DNA of 64,000 bases from Conus ventricosus (taxonomy: Eukaryota > Mollusca > Gastropoda > Neogastropoda > Conidae): positions 44,104,941 through 44,168,940 of the forward strand of contig CM031626.1 of the NCBI GenBank assembly GCA_018398815.1. The letters run 5' to 3'. The position numbers and the translations under genes were made by a program. Shown piece after piece: positions 32,087-41,797 of this stretch; position 1 is the first letter of the stretch; every line of letters begins with the position of its first letter. Under the pieces are notes generated by a model that searched no databases, was not told the origin of the DNA, and saw only the letters and a list, made by a program, of their open reading frames with translations.

Positions 32087-33322
32087 TGTCACACTGTCAC
32101 TCTTGCATACCCGCATTCATGACAGCATTTACTCCATACGCACACGCAATCTTTCCAATCACCCAAAAGGAGCACTACCGAATGTTTTTCTTCTCCCCTC
32201 TCCTTCAGGGAAAACACTTTACTAATCACAACACAACTTGTAAACAGATTTTTACACCTGTATCTCTCTCCGCACTGAGAGACAAATAAATCCGCACACA
32301 TGTATCTCTCCTCACACCGAGAGACAAATCAATCTTCACACATGTATCTCTCTTTACACTGAGAGAAAATAGTCTTCACACTTGTATCTCTCTTTACACT
32401 GAGAGATAAAATAGTCTTCACACTTGTATCTCTCTTTACACTGAGAGATAAAATAATCTAGTTCCGCTTCTATAAAGCTATGGCCTTCACATTCCGTTAT
32501 CCCAAAATTCCGGACCAGGAGAATACATAACTCCCGTAATCACTGAGGACCTGCCTGCCTCAAGTAAAAAGCTTCCCTGCTTTCTCAATTCCCTGTCTCT
32601 CTCTCTGAGACAATATACTGCCCCCTCGAACTCTCCCGTCCTGGAGATACGCGTCTCGACTTCTCTTCCGCGACTTCTTCTGTCTCTTGCGAAATGACGA
32701 GCTTCAACTCCTCTCCCTGGAGTTGGTACTGGCTGGGGCTGAACTACCGGTGTGTTCCCCACACCATGGCCATCTTCAACCACCTCACGGGGTGAAAGAT
32801 GAAGGGTGAAGGGCGAAGGGTAAAGGGTGAAGGGTGAAGGGCTGAAACACGAATAAGGTTCGTGTAAGTAACCTGCTTCTCAATTCAACATATGAATTCT
32901 TTCTCTCTTCTTTAAGTTTTCCCCCCTGTAGCTTTCCCCAACTATCTATCGCTCACCTGGTAATGACTGATCAGCAAAGAGGACCACCGTCCTGACAGGT
33001 TCGAGTCTCTAGGCCATCTGCTGGGTTAAAACTGACTCTTTCCCCCCTTCTCCTAGTGAGTGCATACTCAGTGTTCAAAACACATGACCAGCACCTTACC
33101 TTACCAGCCCTTGTTAAACTCTCACTCAGTGGTCACTTTCACCCAATGACCACATTCGTTTCTTGAATGAGTCATACTCACAATTATTTTGGGGACGCCC
33201 GCTACACTAGTCAAGCCATATGAATATTCTTCCTTTAATTGTGGCACGGGGAAATGATTCATATCAACAACTACATGTGATGGAGCGTCACATGCCTTGA
33301 TGTGAGGCTACGTCACATGACA
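32087..33322 (-). repeat. 3' LTR of the non-autonomous element
   Basis: 1236 bp, TGTCACACTG...CACATGACA. Compared with the longer element's LTR it is about 120 bp longer because a ~42-bp hairpin module is present five times (32259-32462). One substitution readily seen against its partner is GACTGATCAG versus GACTGGTCAG. Confidence 0.92.
32259..32462 (-). repeat. Five ~42-bp hairpin modules in the LTR
   Basis: Modules start near 32259, 32301, 32343, 32383 and 32425. Each has TGTATCTCTC, a short spacer and GAGAGAYAAA, so every unit can fold into an ~8-bp stem (TATCTCTC/GAGAGATA). The related LTR at 7318 has a single module. The same five lie at 34464-34664 in the partner LTR. Confidence 0.88.
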
Positions 33323-34104
33323 CCCCCCATCCTGGGATGAAAAAAATTTTCTCCAGAAAATTTTTTAAAGGATATACAAGACCGGAACAGTAAGAGGAAA
33401 TCAAGAAAAGCAAAAGAAGCCCACAGACAGCACCCTAGTGGTCACTGTCTCCCGTGAAACTGGAGACGGGAAAAATAAATCACTGCACAATATACACACT
33501 ACAGTAATAATACAAAATACTAAACAATCAATCAATAAATGCACATTCACCCAAACTCAAAGAAAATCTCGCACCACACCCAGAAAAAAATAATCAACAG
33601 ATAAAGATGTTTATTTGGGCAGAGCGGTAATCAACTCCACCACCTACACTATTAGCGTGACGGAGGAGAAGTTGATCCCACACTCTGAGGGGCAAGGGGA
33701 AAAATCAAACTGAAACAATAGGAAAGCGAAAGAAATAGATATTTATGAGAAGGGAAAGACTATTGACTCCCCAACGCCATGTCCCCCTGCTAAACGCAGG
33801 AAGAGGTTGGGGCTATCAGTCCTGGGAAAGGGGACAAAAATACTAATCCTCTAGGGGAAGGACAGCGATTCCTCAACGCCCTGCCCCCTTGCTGCCAGGT
33901 TCGAGCAAGAGGAGGTTGAGGCTATCGGTCCTGAGGTGGGGAAGGGTCAAAAAGAATCCTACCAAAAAAAAAAACCCTTAACGGAGTAGAGCAACCAAAA
34001 GAAATGTCAACCACCCTAACACATATAGAAATAGAAAAAAACAACAACAAATGCAAATATTATACACAATAAATAATTAAACTTTCTTCTTTTTTTTTTC
34101 CTTT

Positions 34105-34162
34105 CCTCAAACCCTTGAGGGCACAAATAGAAATCCTTTTTTTTTTCCTCAAACCCTTGAGG
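34105..34162 (-). other. Leader hairpin pair CCTCAA...TTGAGG
   Basis: CCTCAAACCCTTGAGG at 34105-34120 and 34147-34162, preserved from the longer relative. It lies 115-185 nt from the PBS. Confidence 0.6.
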
Positions 34163-34276
34163 GTACAAATATAAATCTTTTTTTTTAAACCCCAAGGGCA
34201 CAAATAGAAATCTTTCTTTTTTTTTTTCTTTTTTTTTCCCGGAGAAACAAACGGCAGCTACACCGGTGAAACTGGA

Positions 34277-34289
34277 GTCGGGGTCACCA
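34277..34289 (-). other. Primer binding site, tRNA-Trp-like
   Basis: On the minus strand TGGTGACCCCGAC is an exact 13-nt match to the complement of the tRNA-Trp 3' end (from memory), one base inside the LTR. Confidence 0.75.
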
Positions 34290-34290
34290 C

Positions 34291-35525
34291 TGTCACACTG
34301 TCACTCTTGCATACCCGCATTCATGACAGCATTTACTCCATACGCACACGCAATCTTTCCAATCACCCAAAAGGAGCACTACCGAATGTTTTTCTTCTCC
34401 CCCTCTCCTTCAGGGAAAACACTTTACTAATCACAACAACAACTTGTAAACAGATTTTACACCTGTATCTCTCTCCGCACTGAGAGACAAATAAATCCGC
34501 ACACATGTATCTCTCCTCACACCGAGAGACAAATCAATCTTCACACATGTATCTCTCTTTACACTGAGAGAAAAATAGTCTTCACACTTGTATCTCTCTT
34601 TACACTGAGAGATAAAATAGTCTTCACACTTGTATCTCTCTTTACACTGAGAGATAAAATAATCTAGTTCCGCTTCTATAAAGCTATGGCCTTCACATTC
34701 CGTTATCCCAAAATTCCGGACCAGGAGAATACATAACTCCCGTAATCACTGAGGACCTGCCTGCCTCAAGTAAAAGCTTCCCTGCTTTCTCAATTCCCTG
34801 TCTCTCTCTCTGAGACAATATACTGCCCCCTCGAACTCTCCCGTCCTGGAGATACGCGTCTCGACTTCTCTTCCGCGACTTCTTCTGTCTCTTGCGAAAT
34901 GACGAGCTTCAACTCCTCTCCCTGGAGTTGGTACTGGCTGGGGCTGAACTACCGGTGTGTTCCCCACACCATGGCCATCTTCAACCACCTCACGGGGTGA
35001 AAGATGAAGGGTGAAGGGCGAAGGGTAAAGGGTGAAGGGTGAAGGGCTGAAACACGAATAAGGTTCGTGTAAGTAACCTGCTTCTCAATTCAACATATGA
35101 ATTCTTTCTCTCTTCTTTAAGTTTTCCCCCTGTAGCTTTCCCAACTATCTATCGCTCACCTGGTAATGACTGGTCAGCAAAGAGGACCACCGTCCTGACA
35201 GGTTCGAGTCTCTAGGCCATCTGCTGGGTTAAAACTGACTCTTTCCCCCCTTCTCCTAGTGAGTGCATACTCAGTGTTCAAAACACATGACCAGCACCTT
35301 ACCTTACCAGCCCTTGTTAAACTCTCACTCAGTGGTCACTTTCACCCAATGACCACATTCGTTTCTTGAATGAGTCATACTCACAATTATTTTGGGGACG
35401 CCCGCTACACTAGTCAAGCCATATGAATATTCTTCCTTTAATTGTGGCACGGGGAAATGATTCATATCAACAACTACATGTGATGGAGCGTCACATGCCT
35501 TGATGTGAGGCTACGTCACATGACA
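34291..35525 (-). repeat. 5' LTR of the non-autonomous element
   Basis: 1235 bp, near-identical partner of 32087-33322, ending CACATGACA directly before the ATACG duplication. It also carries five hairpin modules (34464-34664). Confidence 0.92.
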
Positions 35526-35529
35526 ATAC

Positions 35530-35705
35530 GGCTGGCAGTGGGATTGGTCAGTTTGTTGGTTGTTGTGTGACATGTACGGCTGACGGGAAATTGGTTCAGT
35601 TTGTTGGTTGTTGTGTGACGTGTACGGCTGACAGTTAGGATTGGTCGTTTGTTGGTTGTTGTGTGACGTGTACGGCTGACAGTGGATTGGTCAGTTTGTT
35701 GGTTG
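35530..35705. repeat. ~48-bp tandem repeat, 4 copies
   Basis: Units contain GGCTGRCAGT, GGATTGGTCAGTTTGTTGG and TTGTGTGACRTGTAC. They begin right after the element's target duplication, so the insertion lies at or within this array. Confidence 0.9.
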
Positions 35706-35885
35706 TTGAATTGTAAGTTGTCTGCAGGAGTGTCGGCTCTGAATTGTAAGTTGTCTGCAGAGTGTCGGCTTTGAATTGTAAGTTGTCTGCAGGAGTGTCG
35801 GCTTTGAATTGTAAGTTGTCTGCAGAGTGTCGGCTCTGAATTGTAAGTTGTCTGCAGGAGTGTCGGCTCTGAATTGTAACTTGTG
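35706..35885. repeat. ~33-bp tandem repeat, about 5-6 copies
   Basis: Units of TGAATTGTAAGTTGTCTGCA followed by GGAGTGTCGGCTC or GAGTGTCGGCTT. The minus-strand frame across it encodes the repeat only. Confidence 0.92.
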
Positions 35886-36129
35886 AATCGGCAGCATTTC
35901 GCAGTTCCTGACTGATGCGATGATTGGAGGATTCCGACTGAAACAGGTCTGATGGGATCGCTTTATTTTTGATACGCAGTTATTGTGCTTCACACAGTTG
36001 TGGTTTTTGTTTTTTAATATCTCTTGGTTACCTTCTTCTTCTTCTTCTTCCTGATGGGGATGTTTAACCTGCCCCGTGCCCACAGTTTCAAGTAGACTAT
36101 TCTGGCACACAGGTTGCATGCTTTTGTGT

Positions 36130-36376
36130 ATTTTCGTGTAGCCGGTACTCACCCGTCTTAGGACATGAGCATCGGGATCTTTAGAGTCCGTGTATGGTCT
36201 TTAGTGCATGTGACACAGACTAGACTCGGTTTATAGTCCCATCCGAACGACTATAGGGGGAATGGAGTCAGAACCAATGTTAATCCGAGGGAAAAATCCC
36301 CCTAGACCGAAATTCGAACCCGCAACCCCAGGATCACGAGTCCGGCGCTCTAACAACTGAGCTATCGACAGGGTCC
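36130..36376 (-). mobile_element. tRNA-derived SINE (copy 2)
   Basis: On the minus strand GATAGCTCAGTTGTTAGAG (A box, about 36347-36365) and GGTTCGAATTT (B box, about 36310-36320) precede the same body as copy 1 (GGGGGATTTTTCCCT, ACATTGGTTCTGACTCCAT). It keeps a longer 3' part with GACTATAAACCGAGTCTAG. The conserved B box makes it the better-preserved copy. Confidence 0.8.
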
Positions 36377-36679
36377 AATGATTCCACAGTGACCTTCCTC
36401 ATCAAACTGTTCCCTTCCCGTGATGTTCTTGTCATCATACCATTCCCTTTCTCACAATGTTTTTCTTTTCATTGTTTTATACCCGTCCCTTCAAAAGGAA
36501 ACTCCCTTCCTCACCATCATACATCCCCGTCCTAGTGACATTCTTTCCATCATCATCATACCACTTCCTTTCTCACATTGTTCCCGTCCTCATTATCATA
36601 CGTTGCTGTCTTCATGGTATTTTCTTTCTCATCATCATACTCCCCCTTTGTCATTGTCATTATCATTTCCTTTATAAAT

Positions 36680-39600
36680 CAGATCATCCTCTTGTTCATT
36701 ATCAATTCCATTGTCATTGTCATTATCATTTCCTTTTATCATCAGATCATCCTCTTGTTCATTATCATATTCTTGTCATTGTCATTATCATTTCCTTTTA
36801 TCATCAGATAAATCCTCTTGTTCATTATCATATTCATTGTCATTGTCATTATCATTTCCTTTTATCATCAGATCATCCTCTTGTTCATTATCATATTCCA
36901 TTGTCATTGTCATTATCTTTTTCCTTTTATCATCAGATCATCCTCTTGTTCATTATCATATTCCATTGTCATTGTCATTATCATTTCCTTTTATCATCAG
37001 ATCATCCTCTTGTTCATTTCATATTCCATTGTCATTGTCATTATCTTTTTCCTTTTATCATCAGATCATCCTCTTGTTCATTATCATATTCCATTGTCAT
37101 TGTCATTATAAATTTCCTTTTATCATCAGATCATCCTCTTGTTCATTATCATATTCCATTGTCATTGTCATTATCATTTCCTTTTATCATCAGATCATCC
37201 TCTTTGTTCATTATCATATTCCATGTCATTGTCATTAATCATTTCCTTTTATCATCAGATCATCCTCTTGTTCATTATCATATTCCATTGTCATTGTCAT
37301 TATCATTTCCTTTTATCATCAGATCATCCTCTTGTTCATTATCATATTCCATTGTCATTGTCATTATCATTTACTTTTATCATCAGATCATCCTCTTGTT
37401 CATTATCATATTCCATTGTCATTGTCATTATCATTTCCTTTTATCATCAGATCATCCTCTTGTTCATTATCATATTCCATTGTCATTGTCATTATCATTT
37501 CCTTTTATCATCAGATCATCCTCTTGTTCATTATCATATTCCATTGTCATTGTCATTACCCATTTCCTTTTATCATCAGATCATCCTCTTGTTCATTATC
37601 ATATTCCATTGTCATTGTCATTATCATTTCCTTTTATCATCAGATCATCCTCTTGTTCATTATCATATTCCATTGTCATTGTCATTTCATTTCCTTTTAT
37701 CATCAGATCATCCTCTTGTTCATTATCATATTCCATTGTCATTGTCATTATCATTTCCTTTTATCATCAGATCATCCTCTTGTTCATTATCATATTCCAT
37801 TGTCATTGTCATTATCATTTCTTTTATCATCAGATCATCCTCTTGTTCATTATCATATTCCATTGTCATTGTCATTAATCATTTCCTTTTATCATCAGAT
37901 CATCCTCTTGTTCATTATAAATATTCCATTGTCATTGTCATTATCATTTCCTTTTATCATCAGATCATCCTCTTGTTCTTTAAATCATATTCCATTGTCA
38001 TTGTCATTATCATTTCCTTTTATCATCAGATAAATCCTCTTGTTCATTATCATATTCCATTGTCATTGTCAATATCATTTCCTTTTATCATCAGATCATC
38101 CTCTTGTTCATTATCATATTCCATTGTCATTGTCATTATCATTTCCTTTTATCATCAGATCATCCTCTTGTTCATTATCATATTCCATTGTCATTGTCAT
38201 TATCATTTCCTTTTATCATCAGATCATCCTCTTGTTCATTATCATATTCCATTGTCATTGTCATTATCATTTCCTTTTATCATCAGATCATCCTCTTGTT
38301 CATTATCATATTCCATTGTCATTGTCATTATCATTTCCTTTTATCATCAGATCATCCTCTTGTTCATTATCATATTCCATTGTCATTGTCATTATCATTT
38401 CCTTTTATCATCAGATCATCTCTTGTTCATTATCATATTCCATTGTCATTGTCATTATCATTTCCTTTTATCATCAGATCATCCTCTTGTTCATTATCAT
38501 ATTCCATTGTCATTGTCATTATCATTTCCTTTTATCATCAGATCATCCTCTTGTTCATTATCATATTCCATTGTCATTGTCATTATCATTTCCTTTTATC
38601 ATCAGATCTCTCTTTGTTCATTATCATATTCCATTGTCATTGTCATTATCATTTCCTTTTATCATCAGATCATCCTCTTGTTCATTATCATATTCCATTG
38701 TCATTGTCATTATCATTTCCTTTTATCATCAGATCATCCTCTTGTTCATTATCATATTCCATTGTAATTGTCATTATCATTTCCTTTTATCATCAGATCA
38801 TCCTCTTGTTCATTATCATATTCCATTGTCATTGTCATTATCATTTCCTTTTATCATCAGATCATCCTCTTGTTCATTATTCATATTCCATTGTCATTGT
38901 CATTATCATTTCCTTTTATCATCAGATCATCCTCTTGTTCATTATCATATTCCATTGTCATTGTCATTATCATTTCCTTTTATCATCAGATCATCCTCTT
39001 GTTCATTATCATATTCCATTGTCATTGTCATTATCATTTCCTTTTATCATCAGATCATCCTCTTGTTCATTATCATATTCCATTGTCATTGTCATTATCT
39101 TTTCCCTTTTTATCATCAGATCATCCTCTTGTTCATTATCATATTCCATTGTCATTGTCATTATCATTTCCTTTTATCATCAGATCATCCTCTTGTTCAT
39201 TATCATATTCCATTGTCATTGTCATTATCATTTCCTTTTTATCATCAGATCATCCTCTTGTTCATTATCATATTCCATTGTCATTGTCATTATCATTTCC
39301 TTTTATCATCAGATCATCCTCTTGTTCATTATCATATTCCATTGTCATTGTCATTATCATTTCCTTTTATCATCAGATCATCCTCTTGTTCATTATCAAT
39401 ATTTCATTGTCATTGTCATTATCATTTCCTTTTATCATCAGATCATCCTCTTGTTCATTATCATATTCCATTGTCATTGTCATTATCATTTCCTTTTATC
39501 ATCAGATCATCCTCTTGTTCATTATCATATTCCATTGGTCATTGTCATTATCATTTCCTTTTATCATCAGATCATCCTCTTGTTCATTATCATATTCCAT

Positions 39601-39730
39601 GTCATTGTCATTATCATTTCCTTTTATCATCAGATCATCCTCTTGTTCATTATCATATTCCATTGTCATTGTCATTATCATTTCCTTTTATCATCAGATC
39701 ATCCTCTTGTTCATTATCATATTCCATTGC
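36680..39730. repeat. 64-bp minisatellite, about 47 copies
   Basis: The unit runs CTCTTGTTCATTATCATATT, CCATTGTCATTGTCATTATC, ATTTCCTTTTATCATCAGAT, CATC. Copies are nearly identical apart from rare 1-4 bp indels. All three plus-strand frames are stop-free and 64 is not a multiple of 3, so very long open frames (up to several hundred codons) arise by chance. I do not regard them as genes. A degenerate TCAT-rich prelude begins at about 36440. Confidence 0.97.
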
Positions 39731-41330
39731 CTGTTGCTGTATCATCTTTGTCATACCAACCTCCTCATCTTACATTCCCTTTCCTCATTATCGTATTATT
39801 ACTGTTGATCATTATCTTATGAACCCTTCCTTAGTGTCAAATTATTCCTGCAGCTCATTAACTTTATTGGACCTTCTTCCTTACTGCATTATCCTGTGGC
39901 GTATTATTGTATCATTCCCTTTCTCATTGTCATATCGTCCTCTGCCTCATTATCATATCATCCTCTTCCTCATTGTCATAATTATCATCCTCTTCTCATT
40001 ATCATATCATCCNNNNNNNNNNNNNNNNNNNNNNNNNNNNNNNNNNNNNNNNNNNNNNNNNNNNNNNNNNNNNNNNNNNNNNNNNNNNNNNNNNNNNNNN
40101 NNNNNNNNNNNNNNNNNNNNNNNNNNNNNNNNNNNNNNNNNNNNNNNNNNNNNNNNNNNNNNNNNNNNNNNNNNNNNNNNNNNNNNNNNNNNNNNNNNNN
40201 NNNNNNNNNNNNNNNNNNNNNNNNNNNNNNNNNNNNNNNNNNNNNNNNNNNNNNNNNNNNNNNNNNNNNNNNNNNNNNNNNNNNNNNNNNNNNNNNNNNN
40301 NNNNNNNNNNNNNNNNNNNNNNNNNNNNNNNNNNNNNNNNNNNNNNNNNNNNNNNNNNNNNNNNNNNNNNNNNNNNNNNNNNNNNNNNNNNNNNNNNNNN
40401 NNNNNNNNNNNNNNNNNNNNNNNNNNNNNNNNNNNNNNNNNNNNNNNNNNNNNNNNNNNNNNNNNNNNNNNNNNNNNNNNNNNNNNNNNNNNNNNNNNNN
40501 NNNNNNNNNNNNNNNNNNNNNNNNNNNNNNNNNNNNNNNNNNNNNNNNNNNNNNNNNNNNNNNNNNNNNNNNNNNNNNNNNNNNNNNNNNNNNNNNNNNN
40601 NNNNNNNNNNNNNNNNNNNNNNNNNNNNNNNNNNNNNNNNNNNNNNNNNNNNNNNNNNNNNNNNNNNNNNNNNNNNNNNNNNNNNNNNNNNNNNNNNNNN
40701 NNNNNNNNNNNNNNNNNNNNNNNNNNNNNNNNNNNNNNNNNNNNNNNNNNNNNNNNNNNNNNNNNNNNNNNNNNNNNNNNNNNNNNNNNNNNNNNNNNNN
40801 NNNNNNNNNNNNNNNNNNNNNNNNNNNNNNNNNNNNNNNNNNNNNNNNNNNNNNNNNNNNNNNNNNNNNNNNNNNNNNNNNNNNNNNNNNNNNNNNNNNN
40901 NNNNNNNNNNNNNNNNNNNNNNNNNNNNNNNNNNNNNNNNNNNNNNNNNNNNNNNNNNNNNNNNNNNNNNNNNNNNNNNNNNNNNNNNNNNNNNNNNNNN
41001 NNNNNNNNNNNNTCTTCCTCATCATATCGTCCTCTGCCTCATTATCATATCATATCATCCTCTTCCTCATTGTCTAATTATCATCCTCTTCCTCATTATC
41101 ATATATCCTCTTCCTCATTATCATATCATCCTCTTCCTCATTATCATATCATCCTCTTCCTCATTGTCATAATTATCATCCTCTTCCTCATTATCATGTC
41201 ATCCTCTTCCTCATCATATCTTCCTCATTATCATATCATCCTCTTTCCCCATTTCATATCATCTCTTCTCCTATAAGCAACATTATCTTATCCTCCTCCT
41301 CATAAACATCCTCTTCCTCATTGTCATTTG
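39731..41330. repeat. Degenerate TCATCCTCTTCCTCATTA array around a gap
   Basis: Imperfect ~22-25-bp units (TCATATCATCCTCTTCCTCA) on both sides of the 1000-N gap. The motif shares TCATTATCATA with the adjacent 64-bp satellite, so the two arrays may be evolutionarily linked. Confidence 0.8.
40013..41012. other. Assembly gap (1000 N)
   Basis: Exactly 1000 N inside the TCAT-rich array, so the true array length is unknown. Confidence 1.
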
Positions 41331-41797
41331 ATCCTATGGCTCATTATTGCAGAATATCATCCCATTCACTCATTACGATATCCTCCTCTTCCTCATTGTC
41401 GTATTATCCTCTCTGTGCTTACAGTCACGTCCCTTTCCTCATTATCACAGCATCGCCAGATGTCAAACTGTGGCATTGAGTGTAGAGGTCTTGGTAGGAT
41501 TGTAGAACAGTGTCAAGGTCACAAACTTACTCACATGGAGTTGGCCCTGTATCATCAAATGGATGAAATCACATTTCCTCCTTTTATTCTTTTAAGTATC
41601 GTTCAGATTCATCAATCAAAATTTTATTATTTTTAGGGGGAAAAAAAATCGTTTAAATCACGTCAATGTGATGGATAAGAACAGGTTTATGAATGAAAAA
41701 AAAACCCCGCTCTTTGAGGTCAAGTCATCTTAATGAACTTGCGTTGTTTTCCTTAACTTTGCTTCCAACTGCACCATCTGTGCCACTCTTCAGCCAT
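41331..41797. other. Non-coding spacer between two satellites
   Basis: No ORF, RNA gene or element recognised. Confidence 0.5.

Larger units (their letters stand above)
33323..34290 (-). other. Internal region of the non-autonomous element (no coding)
   Basis: 968 bp. The PPT side (33323-33370) matches the long element at 8431-8480. From about 33382 it matches 13582 onward (for example GGTCACTGTCTCCCGTGAAA), then a diverged middle with two related blocks (about 33770-33940), then the leader hairpins and PBS. The junction (33370-33380, GGATATACAAG) coincides with short direct repeats in the long element. No frame longer than about 60 codons looks coding. Confidence 0.85.
32087..35525 (-). mobile_element. 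Complete non-autonomous Gmr1-like LTR retrotransposon
   Basis: 3439 bp, bounded by the perfect 5-bp duplication ATACG (32082-32086, 35526-35530). It has two LTRs (32087-33322 and 34291-35525), a PPT next to the left LTR, a tRNA-Trp-like PBS next to the right LTR, and only 968 bp between them with no gag or pol. LTRs, PPT, leader segment and PBS are homologous to the element at 7318-17668, so it should be mobilised in trans by that family's proteins (inference). The LTRs are nearly identical apart from homopolymer indels and a few substitutions, implying recent insertion. Confidence 0.92.

Noticed and set aside
36457..41276. Open frames of up to about 1,000 codons
   Set aside because: They are made of the stop-free 64-bp satellite and, in the longest case, of N. 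There is no conserved domain and the frames rotate by unit.
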